NCBI GenBank assembly: GCA_946479015.1
Contig: CAMLEQ010000296.1
Coordinates: 1-5,228 of the forward strand
Length of the DNA stretch: 5,228 bases
Direction of reading: 5' to 3'
Source: an uncultured Gemmatimonadota bacterium
Lineage (GTDB): Bacteria > Gemmatimonadota > Gemmatimonadetes > Gemmatimonadales > Gemmatimonadaceae
Shown: positions 1 to 5,228 of the stretch, in pieces
Layout: each line of letters starts with the position of its first letter
How positions within the stretch are numbered: the stretch's first letter is position 1
The notes under the pieces: model-generated
The model's database searches: none
Told to the model about the DNA's origin: nothing
The model's input: only the letters and a program-made list of their open reading frames with translations
Made by a program: the position numbers and the translations under genes

Positions 1-63
1 GTGCCCGGTCCTGTGCTCGATGCCGAGGATGATGAGGAGCGTGCCGGTGATGCGTATCAGCAT
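1..63 (-). CDS. Start of an unidentified, possibly membrane-associated protein (partial, runs off the left edge)
   Basis: Only the first 21 codons would be in the window. The ATG at 63..61 gives MLIRITGTLLIILGIEHRTG and one more residue, a short hydrophobic stretch behind one arginine that resembles a signal anchor or first membrane helix. Twenty of the 21 codons end in G or C, as in the clear genes here, whereas the competing plus-strand frame has many codons ending in T. It would follow the GGT-family gene on the same strand after 77 bases and could be its operon partner, although a possible hairpin lies between them. No good Shine-Dalgarno sequence is visible before the ATG. An in-frame GTG at 117..115 is an alternative start, but it lies inside that hairpin. 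The family is not recognisable from 21 residues, and the call rests on codon bias alone. Confidence 0.35.
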   Translation of the reverse strand, partial: MLIRITGTLLIILGIEHRTGH

Positions 64-109
64 CCGCGCGGCGATGGTGGTTCCGGTCTTGCAGAGTACA
101 CTCGGCCGC

Positions 110-140
110 GTCGCCACGCGGCGCAAGGGGCGCGCGCGAC
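110..140 (-). terminator. Possible stem-loop directly after the GGT-family stop codon
   Basis: Read on the minus strand, GTCGC begins immediately after the stop codon and pairs with GCGAC 21 bases further on. Inside this, CGCG pairs with CGCG across a 1x2 internal loop, leaving a 10-base loop. There is no T tract after it, so it is not a classical intrinsic terminator. It could be a transcript-end stabiliser, or chance in such GC-rich sequence. Confidence 0.25.
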
Positions 141-1811
141 TCAGTAGCCCACCGCCGCGCCATCCCCGCGCGGGTCGGCGCCCCCCTCCAGCAGTCCGGT
201 GTCGCAATGGATCCGGATCGCCTGCGCGTGTCCCATCGCCTCGGACCAGTCCTCCAGCACGCGCACCGGATGGCCGCGCCGCCGCAGCTCGCGCACTGCC
301 GCGCGGCTCACCCGCCCTTCGAGCCAGAGCCGCTCGTCCGCCGATGTGAGCGTGCGCCCCATCACCCAGCGTGGCGCCTCGATCGCGCGCTGCACGTCGT
401 AGCCGAAATCCACCAGACGCGTGACGAGCGCCGCGTGCGTCTGCGGCTGCCCGTTTCCGCCCATCGAGCCGAACGCCAGCCACGGCGTACCGTCACGCAG
501 CGCGAGCGCGGGGATGATCGTGTGGAAGGGACGCTTGCCGGGATGCAGCACGTTCGCGTCCTCCTCGCGCAACGAGAACAACGCGCCGCGATTCTGCAGC
601 AGCACGCCGGTGTCGCCGGCCATCACGCAGCTCCCGAAGTCGAGATACAGGCTCTCGATCATCGACACGACCATCCCGTCCGCATCGACCACGGCCACGT
701 AGCAGGTGTCGCCCCCCACGCGCGCCGCGCGCGCGGGCGGTGCGTGCGCGAGCCCCGGCGCGATCGCGCTCGCCGGGAGCGCCGCCGCGGGGTCGATGCG
801 CCGCCCGCGCTCGGCCGCGTAGCGCGGGTCGAGCAGCTCGCGCAGCGGCGCCGCCGAGAAGCGGGGATCGGCGCACCAGGCATCGCGGTCCGCGGACGCG
901 AGCCGCGCCGCCTCGGCGAGGTGGTGGTAGTAGTCGGCCGAGTCGTCGCCCCACGCGGCCACGTCGAAGCCCTCCAGCATCCCGAGGATGAGCAGCGCCG
1001 ACAGCCCCTGCGTGTTGGGCGGCATCTCCTGCACGAGCAGTCCGCGATAGGCGGAGGCGATCGGCTCCACCCATTCGGCGGCGTACGCGGCGAAGTCGCC
1101 GGCGCGGAGCGGCGAGCCGCACGCCGCCAGGGCGTCGCAGATGCGCTCCGGGAGCGCCCCCTCGTAGAAGGCGCGCGCCCCATCGCGCGCGATCAGGCGA
1201 AGGGTGGCCGCGAGCGCGGGCTGGGCGAGGCGCTCCCCCTCGCGCGGCGGACGCTTGCCGGGAAGGAAGACGCGCGCGGCATCGGGGTGCGCGTGGAGCC
1301 GTGAGGCGTGCGCCGCCATCCACCGTCCGAGCGAGCGCCCCACCGGCGCGCCCTCCTCGGCGTAGCGGATCGCATCGGCGAGCAGCTCGTCCCACGCCAG
1401 CCGCCCGAAGCGCTCATGGGCGGCGCGCCAGCCGTCCACGGCGCCGGGGACGGTGAGCGCCGAGTTCGGCCCGCGCTCGGGGATGCGCCGGCCGTCCGAC
1501 AGCGAACGGTAGAGGGCGACGGAGGCGAGGCGCGCGGCGGGGCCGCTGGCGTTCAGCCCCCTCGTGCGCGGGGAGCGCGGATCATGCACGAGCCAGAACC
1601 CATCGCCGCCGATCCCGGTCATGTGCGGATACACCGTGCCCAGCACGGCCGCGGTCGCGATGGCCGCGTCCACTGCGCTCCCACCCCGCCGGAGGATGGA
1701 CAGCCCGGCGGCGCTGGCGAGCGAGTGTGGGCTCGCGACCATTCCCGTGGGGGCGAAGGTGGGAGGGCGGCCGGTGGGGACCGCGGAGCGTGGGTGGCGG
1801 GGCGCGGGCAC
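141..1811 (-). CDS. Gamma-glutamyltransferase-superfamily N-terminal-nucleophile hydrolase (YwrD-like, lidless, cytoplasmic)
   Basis: This 556-residue proenzyme belongs to the family that cuts itself at a threonine, which then becomes the nucleophile for hydrolysis or transfer of acyl (classically gamma-glutamyl) groups. Seen: an N-terminal block MVASPHSLASAAGL (24-37), the glycine-rich TGIGGDGF (65-72), PPNTQGL (264-270), the processing site GGDT with Thr369, GKRPFHT (425-431), GSMGGNGQPQTH (448-459), and a C-terminal ADPRGDGAAVGY. Cleavage before Thr369 would give subunits of about 368 and 188 residues, close to the family norm. There is no signal peptide, so it is probably cytoplasmic, unlike periplasmic E. 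coli GGT. The lid loop between Phe412 and KRP is about nine residues shorter than in E. coli GGT, and the classical glutamate-binding residues appear to be replaced. The true substrate is therefore uncertain: glutathione-like, another gamma-glutamyl or an acylamide compound. The start is GTG at 1811..1809 without a clear Shine-Dalgarno; Met24 (1742..1740) is an alternative. It is transcribed divergently from the kinase. Confidence 0.93.
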   Translation of the reverse strand: MPAPRHPRSAVPTGRPPTFAPTGMVASPHSLASAAGLSILRRGGSAVDAAIATAAVLGTVYPHMTGIGGDGFWLVHDPRSPRTRGLNASGPAARLASVALYRSLSDGRRIPERGPNSALTVPGAVDGWRAAHERFGRLAWDELLADAIRYAEEGAPVGRSLGRWMAAHASRLHAHPDAARVFLPGKRPPREGERLAQPALAATLRLIARDGARAFYEGALPERICDALAACGSPLRAGDFAAYAAEWVEPIASAYRGLLVQEMPPNTQGLSALLILGMLEGFDVAAWGDDSADYYHHLAEAARLASADRDAWCADPRFSAAPLRELLDPRYAAERGRRIDPAAALPASAIAPGLAHAPPARAARVGGDTCYVAVVDADGMVVSMIESLYLDFGSCVMAGDTGVLLQNRGALFSLREEDANVLHPGKRPFHTIIPALALRDGTPWLAFGSMGGNGQPQTHAALVTRLVDFGYDVQRAIEAPRWVMGRTLTSADERLWLEGRVSRAAVRELRRRGHPVRVLEDWSEAMGHAQAIRIHCDTGLLEGGADPRGDGAAVGY

Positions 1812-1862
1812 GCGACAAAGCTACCGTGCGCCCCATCGGCGCACAAAAACCTCGCCGGCGGG

Positions 1863-1892
1863 TGGACGGCGGCGGAGTCCGCCCGCATTATG
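1863..1892. promoter_or_regulatory. Putative divergent promoter with a -10 element readable on both strands
   Basis: On the plus strand, TGGACG (1863-1868, four of six matches to TTGACA) lies 17 bases before CATTAT (1886-1891, four of six to TATAAT), placing a transcript start near 1898, ahead of the kinase. On the minus strand the overlapping CATAAT (1892..1887) matches five of six and points toward the GGT-family gene, with a weak -35 (ACGACT, 1915..1910, three of six, 17-base spacer). This is the most AT-rich hexamer in the 189-base gap between the two genes. Seen: the hexamers and spacing. Inferred: promoter activity. The consensus is that of the housekeeping sigma factor of well-studied bacteria and may differ in this organism. 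Confidence 0.35.
1871..1883. promoter_or_regulatory. 13-base near-palindrome GGCGGA-G-TCCGCC, possible operator
   Basis: Two perfect 6-base half-sites flank a single central G. The element lies wholly inside the spacer of the putative plus-strand promoter and just downstream of the minus-strand -10, so a protein bound here could affect both divergent genes. Palindromes of this length are not rare in GC-rich DNA, and no regulator gene is adjacent apart from the kinase, which has no DNA-binding domain. Confidence 0.25.
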
Positions 1893-1985
1893 TGGAAGCC
1901 TCCTGCCGGAGTCGTGCATGCGCCCGTCGACCTCGCACTGGCCGCACCTGCTCGCTCCTGTACCACCCGCTGTGCCGGTACTCGT

Positions 1986-1990
1986 GGAGG
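1986..1990 (+). promoter_or_regulatory. Shine-Dalgarno GGAGG that fixes the kinase start at GTG 2001
   Basis: GGAGG ends 10 bases before the GTG at 2001. The same reading frame stays open far upstream, so this site decides the start. Codons between the upstream in-frame ATG (1890) and 2000 end in G or C only about 57 percent of the time (21 of 37), against about 79 percent (26 of 33) just after 2001, which supports the GTG. Confidence 0.7.
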
Positions 1991-2000
1991 ATCCGGTCCG

Positions 2001-4283
2001 GTGACCGACGACCGCGCCAGGCCGTCGGCATCGGCGGTGGATGCCGCTGTCGTGCTCGAGCTCTGCCCTGATGCAGTGCTCGTGCTCGATGACGCCTGGC
2101 GGTGTACCTACCTGAACCCGGTGGCGGGGCTCCTGCTCGCACGCCCGCGGAGCGAGTGCACCGGCCGCACCTTCTGGGAGCTCTACGGGGAGCAGCTCGC
2201 CGACGCCGACGCGGCGATGCTGCGCCGCACCATGGAGGACCGCGGCATGTGCACGCTCGAGCGGCCGCGGGCGGCGAGGGGGCGTTGGATCGAGCTCCGC
2301 GCGGTCGCTCTCCCCACCGGCGGCCTCGTGCTGTACGCGCGCGACGTGAGCGAGCGCCACCTGGCGGAGGAGACACTGGCCGAGAGCGAGCGGCAGCTCC
2401 GCACGATTCTCGAGTCGGAGCCCGAGTGCGTGATGCTCGTGGAGCGCGGCGCGCACATTCTCCAGATCAACCGCGCCGGGCTGGAGCTGCTCGAGGTCGA
2501 CTCGGTGGACATGGTGCTCGGCGTCCCCGTGGTGTCGTTCGTGGCGCCCGAGCATCGCGCGGCGTACGTGGCCGCGCACGAGGCGGCGCTCGCGGGGGAG
2601 CGGCGGACGCTCGAGTTCGAGATCGAGGGGCGCCGCGGGACGCGCCGTTGGCTGTCCACCACCTCCACGGCGCTGCGCGACATCCGCGGCGAGGCGTTCG
2701 CGGTGCTCTCCATCACGCGCGACATCACCGCGCGCAAGCATGCGGAGCAGGCGCTGCGCGCGAGCGAGGAGCGCTACCGCCTGGTGACGCTGGCCACGCG
2801 GGACGTGGTCTACGATTGGGACCTGCGCACCAACACGCTCGAGATGAGCGACGCGGTGTACGAGCAGTTCCACTACGCGCCCGGCACCGTGCGGCGCGAG
2901 CTGTCGTGGTGGGAGGAGAACGTCCACCCCGATGACCTGAGCCGGGTGTGGCAGGGGCTCCAGCGGTTCGTCGCCGAGCGCGGCGAGGTGTGGGCGGACG
3001 AGTACCGGTTCCGCCGCGGCGACGGCACCTGGGCGGTGGTGGCCGCGAGCGGCTACCTGATGCGGGATGCGCAGGGGACGCCGGTGCGCCTGATCGGCAC
3101 GGTGCGCGATCTCACCCTGCGGAAGGCGCTCGAGGAGCGGCTGCGTCAGGCGCAGAAGCTGGAGGCGGTGGGGCGGCTGGCGGGGGGGATCGCGCACGAC
3201 TTCAACAACATCCTCACCGCGATCCTGAGCAGCGCCGAGCTGGCGCGCGGCACGGTACCGGAGGGGAGCCCGGCGCGCGAGGACCTGGACGACATCCGGC
3301 GCGCGATCGCGCGCGGCTCCACGCTCACGCGGCAGTTGCTCGCGTTCGGCCGGCGCCAGGTGATGCAGCCCCGCATCCTGAACCTGAACGAGGTGGTCCG
3401 TGGGGCGGAGCGACTGCTGCGCCGGCTGATCAGCGAGAGCATCAAGCTCGAGACGTCGCTGGAGCCGGAGCTGTGGCCCGTGCGGGCGGATCCGGGACAG
3501 CTCGAGCAGGCGCTGATGAACCTCGCCATGAACGCCCGCGATGCGATGCCCGCCGGCGGTGTCCTGCGCATTCGCACGGCGAACAGGGTGGTGGAGGAGG
3601 CGGACGCGCGGCGCGGCCCGGCGGTGCTCCCCGGAGCGTACGTGTGCCTCGAGGTCCGCGACTCCGGGGTGGGGATGGACGTCGCCACGCGCGAGCGGCT
3701 GTTCGAGCCGTTCTTCACCACCAAGGAGATGTGGCGCGGCGTGGGACTCGGCCTGGCGACAGTCTACGGGATCGTGGAGCAGTCCGGGGGGACGATCGAC
3801 GTGGACAGCACGCCGGGGCAGGGGAGCACGTTCGACATCCTCCTCCCACGCGCCGATCTCGAGGCGCCGAACGAGGTGCCGCACCATGACGAGCCGTCGG
3901 CGGGGCACGATGGCCGGACGGTGCTGCTGGCCGAGGACGAGGATGCCGTGCGCTCCTCCGTGCGCCGCATCCTCGAGCGCAGCGGCTTCCACGTGCTGGA
4001 GGCGCGCGACGGAGTGGAGGCGCTCGAGATCTGGGAGCGGGAGCACGGGCGCATCGATCTCGTGCTGAGCGACGTCGTGATGCCGCGCCTCGGCGGGCGC
4101 GAGCTCCTCGCGCGGATCCGCGCCATGGACCCCGACGCCCGCGTGCTGCTCATGTCCGGCTACACGTCGAACACCGAGGCGGTCTCCGAGCTGCTGGCGG
4201 CCGGCGCGGCGCTCATCGAGAAGCCGTTCGCGATCGACGTGCTGCTGTCGCGCATCAACGAGATGCTCGCGAGCCACAAGTAA
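2001..4283 (+). CDS. Soluble hybrid sensor histidine kinase, PAS-PAS-PAS-HisKA-HATPase-REC
   Basis: This 760-residue kinase autophosphorylates on a histidine in response to an unknown intracellular signal and can pass the phosphate to its own receiver. Domains in order: PAS 1 (about 13-115), PAS 2 (about 132-245), PAS 3 (about 255-372, with the PAS_3-type WWEENVHPDD), a HisKA dimerisation helix (about 384-452) with GGIAHDFNN and phospho-acceptor His399, and an HATPase domain (about 500-617). The last carries an N box with Asn511, G1 DSGVGM (554-559), F box FEPFFTTK (568-575) and G2 GVGLGL (580-585). The C-terminal receiver (about 639-757) has acidic Glu645/Asp646, phospho-acceptor Asp691 in SDVVMP, Ser719 and Lys741 in EKPF. 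All catalytic residues are present. There are no membrane segments or signal peptide, so it is cytosolic. The short helices between PAS domains (for example LAEETLAESERQL) fit signalling coiled coils. No LOV cysteine motif is visible, so the ligand is unknown. No response-regulator or Hpt gene is adjacent. Confidence 0.95.
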   Translation: MTDDRARPSASAVDAAVVLELCPDAVLVLDDAWRCTYLNPVAGLLLARPRSECTGRTFWELYGEQLADADAAMLRRTMEDRGMCTLERPRAARGRWIELRAVALPTGGLVLYARDVSERHLAEETLAESERQLRTILESEPECVMLVERGAHILQINRAGLELLEVDSVDMVLGVPVVSFVAPEHRAAYVAAHEAALAGERRTLEFEIEGRRGTRRWLSTTSTALRDIRGEAFAVLSITRDITARKHAEQALRASEERYRLVTLATRDVVYDWDLRTNTLEMSDAVYEQFHYAPGTVRRELSWWEENVHPDDLSRVWQGLQRFVAERGEVWADEYRFRRGDGTWAVVAASGYLMRDAQGTPVRLIGTVRDLTLRKALEERLRQAQKLEAVGRLAGGIAHDFNNILTAILSSAELARGTVPEGSPAREDLDDIRRAIARGSTLTRQLLAFGRRQVMQPRILNLNEVVRGAERLLRRLISESIKLETSLEPELWPVRADPGQLEQALMNLAMNARDAMPAGGVLRIRTANRVVEEADARRGPAVLPGAYVCLEVRDSGVGMDVATRERLFEPFFTTKEMWRGVGLGLATVYGIVEQSGGTIDVDSTPGQGSTFDILLPRADLEAPNEVPHHDEPSAGHDGRTVLLAEDEDAVRSSVRRILERSGFHVLEARDGVEALEIWEREHGRIDLVLSDVVMPRLGGRELLARIRAMDPDARVLLMSGYTSNTEAVSELLAAGAALIEKPFAIDVLLSRINEMLASHK

Positions 4284-4294
4284 GGCCCTCCTCG

Positions 4295-4319
4295 TGCGGC
4301 GCGCCCCTGGTGCGCCGTA
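4295..4319 (+). terminator. Possible hairpin behind the kinase gene
   Basis: TGCGGCGC (4295-4302) pairs with GCGCCGTA (4312-4319) through eight positions, one of them a G-U wobble, across a 9-base loop. It begins 12 bases after the kinase stop codon. No T tract follows, so intrinsic termination is doubtful. The rest of the gap to 4447 shows no recognisable promoter hexamers; its only AT-rich patch is around 4352-4363. Confidence 0.3.
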
Positions 4320-4447
4320 GGGTGCCTCCCCACGCCGGGGCGCGCCCACCCCCACAAAGATTCGTCGCTTCCGCCGACACCCCGCGGACGCGGGAGGGAG
4401 CAGCTTTCCGGTGCACGATCACGGTGCTCCGCTGCTCTCGGCCCTTC

Positions 4448-4452
4448 AGGAG
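4448..4452 (+). promoter_or_regulatory. Shine-Dalgarno AGGAG for the YceI-like gene
   Basis: AGGAG ends nine bases before the ATG at 4462. It places the start exactly at a standard signal peptide. An in-frame GTG at 4411, behind a purine-rich GGGAGGGAG (4392-4400), is the competing start, but codons 4411-4461 end in G or C only 10 times in 17 and would put 17 non-signal-like residues in front. Confidence 0.7.
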
Positions 4453-4461
4453 ACTGCTCAT

Positions 4462-5103
4462 ATGCGCAAGAACATCCTCGGCGCCATCGCGCTCACGCTC
4501 GGGTTCGCGGCCGGCGCGGCGGCACAGACCCGCCCCACCACGAAGATGGCGATCCAGGACAGCAGCAGGCTGTGGATCGAGGGGACGTCGTCGCTGCACG
4601 CGTGGCACTGCACCGCTTCGACGGTGAAGGGCGACATCCAGCTCGATGACGGCTACGCCACCCGGAGCCTGGCCGCCGATCCGAAGATCGTGAAGGCGGT
4701 GGCGATCAGCATCCCGGTGAAGGAGATGACGTGCGGGCACGGCGACAAGATGGACGGCAACATGTACAAGGCGCTCAAAGCGAACGACAATCCGACCATC
4801 GAGTACACGCTCACCGGTTACGAACTCACCGCGGTGGAGGGCGACGCCGAGGGCTTCGTGGTGCACGCGCGGGGCACGCTGACGATCGCGGGGCAGACGA
4901 AGGAGGTCGCGATGGTGGTGTCCGGACGCCGCGGGGCGAACGGCACCCTGACGGTGCAGGGGAGCCAGCCGGTGCTGATGACCGACTTCGGGGTGAAGCC
5001 GCCGACGGCGATGCTGGGGACGATCAAGGCCGGCAACGAGGTGACGGTGCGCTTCGACCTGCGCCTGGGGCCCGCGCCGGGGCAGACGGTGGGCAGCCGG
5101 TGA
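4462..5103 (+). CDS. Exported YceI-domain protein (lipocalin-like, putative polyisoprenoid/lipid binding)
   Basis: This 213-residue protein has a clear Sec signal peptide: Arg-Lys at positions 2-3, a hydrophobic core (5-18) and an AAA|Q cleavage site after residue 21. The mature part of about 192 residues matches the YceI family, an extracytoplasmic beta-barrel that binds isoprenoid-like lipids in structurally studied members. Landmarks are LWIEGTSSLHAW (37-48), MDGNMYKALK (97-106) followed by NPTIEY, the strand VHARGTLTIAGQTKEV (134-149), and the C-terminal MTDFGVKPPTAMLGTIKAG (173-191) leading into VTVRFDL. Cys50 and Cys91 are the only cysteines and could form a disulfide outside the cytoplasm. 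It should reside in the periplasm; there is no lipobox and no membrane anchor. It follows the kinase by 178 bases with its own ribosome binding site, so it is probably transcribed separately. The family assignment is firm, but the biological role of YceI proteins is generally unclear, and the ligand here is inference. Confidence 0.9.
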   Translation: MRKNILGAIALTLGFAAGAAAQTRPTTKMAIQDSSRLWIEGTSSLHAWHCTASTVKGDIQLDDGYATRSLAADPKIVKAVAISIPVKEMTCGHGDKMDGNMYKALKANDNPTIEYTLTGYELTAVEGDAEGFVVHARGTLTIAGQTKEVAMVVSGRRGANGTLTVQGSQPVLMTDFGVKPPTAMLGTIKAGNEVTVRFDLRLGPAPGQTVGSR

Positions 5104-5228
5104 TCGGCGGCTCACGCGGGGGGATGCGAGCGGGGGCGGGGCGGGCCGGCCCCCCCCCCGCCCCTACCCCGCCGGTGGGGGGGGCGCCGCGCGGCCCGCG
5201 GGAGTGGGGGGTCACCGCGGGGGGGAGA
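5104..5228. other. G/C homopolymer-rich non-coding end of the window
   Basis: No credible gene is seen in these 125 bases. They carry runs of G6 (5118-5123), G5 (5132-5136), C10 (5150-5159), G8 (5177-5184), G6 (5206-5211) and G7 (5219-5225). Such runs occur nowhere else here at this density. The stretch may be a genuine transcript-end region, or it may contain sequencing and assembly errors in run length. Confidence 0.6.
5133..5170 (+). terminator. Strong GC hairpin after the YceI-like gene, possible terminator
   Basis: GGGGCGGG (5138-5145) pairs perfectly with CCCGCCCC (5157-5164) across an 11-base loop. GGGG (5133-5136) can extend the stem onto CCCC (5167-5170) across a small internal loop. 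It starts about 30 bases after the stop codon at 5101-5103. There is no T tract, so a classical intrinsic terminator is not shown, but a stem this stable could pause polymerase or protect the 3' end. Confidence 0.4.

Noticed and set aside
1..147. Plus-strand frame open from the left edge to a TAG at 145-147, a possible gene end
   Set aside because: Many of its codons end in T, unlike all real genes here; the minus-strand frame over 1-63 has far better codon bias.
207..1304. A 365-codon plus-strand open frame opposite the GGT-family gene
   Set aside because: Same shadow effect; composition is arginine-rich and domain-free, and the minus strand encodes a full enzyme with conserved motifs.
1308..2000. 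Upstream extension of the kinase frame by 231 codons
   Set aside because: It overlaps the GGT-family gene on the opposite strand, looks like low-complexity shadow sequence, and GTG 2001 has a well-placed Shine-Dalgarno just before the first PAS domain.
1821..4355. A very long open frame (844 codons) on the minus strand opposite the kinase
   Set aside because: It mirrors the GC-biased kinase codons, has arginine/histidine/proline-rich low-complexity content and no recognisable domain, while the plus strand shows a complete kinase with every catalytic motif.
4409..4427. CGGTGC direct repeat (4409-4414 and 4422-4427)
   Set aside because: Six bases at a 13-base period in GC-rich DNA is readily explained by chance, and it is out of phase with the helix.
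4411..4461. Upstream GTG start for the YceI-like gene, with a purine-rich GGGAGGGAG before it
   Set aside because: Codon bias is lost in these 17 codons and the ATG at 4462 starts exactly at a signal peptide with its own AGGAG; kept only as an alternative.
1..5228. CRISPR arrays, tRNA or rRNA genes, insertion sequences, toxin-antitoxin or defence genes
   Set aside because: Looked for by eye on both strands; no spaced repeats, no tRNA-like cloverleaf, no terminal inverted repeats with transposase and no such proteins were seen.

Overview
The window is chromosomal-type DNA of very high G+C, with third codon positions almost always G or C inside the genes. It suggests a GC-rich, Gram-negative-type environmental bacterium. 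Soluble multi-PAS hybrid kinases with a C-terminal receiver, together with an exported YceI-like protein, are common in groups such as Gemmatimonadota and Myxococcota. Placement in Gemmatimonadota is only a guess from protein style. No mobile element, CRISPR array, tRNA, rRNA or phage gene is visible.

Layout, left to right. (1) Bases 1-63 probably hold the first 21 codons of a minus-strand gene that runs off the left edge. (2) Bases 141-1811, minus strand, encode a complete gamma-glutamyltransferase-superfamily enzyme of the lidless, leaderless (YwrD-like) kind, with its autoprocessing threonine intact. (3) Bases 1812-2000 are a divergent intergenic region. It contains the only AT-rich hexamer nearby, which can be read as a -10 element on both strands, next to a 13-base near-palindrome. 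(4) Bases 2001-4283, plus strand, encode a 760-residue soluble hybrid histidine kinase (PAS-PAS-PAS-HisKA-HATPase-REC) that starts at a GTG behind a good Shine-Dalgarno sequence. (5) Bases 4284-4461 are a non-coding gap with a possible hairpin. (6) Bases 4462-5103, plus strand, encode an exported 213-residue YceI-domain protein. (7) Bases 5104-5228 are extremely G/C-rich, with long homopolymer runs, a strong predicted hairpin and a G-quadruplex-like pattern.

How the genes work together: nothing in the sequence ties the three complete genes into one pathway. The enzyme and the kinase are divergent neighbours that may share a control region. The kinase has no separate response-regulator gene here, so its partner lies elsewhere or its own receiver is the output. 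The YceI-like gene has its own ribosome binding site and lies 178 bases behind the kinase, so it is probably a separate transcription unit. I found no convincing new multi-gene system. The points most worth following are the missing glutamate-binding residues in the GGT-family enzyme, the two-way promoter element, and the homopolymer-rich right end.
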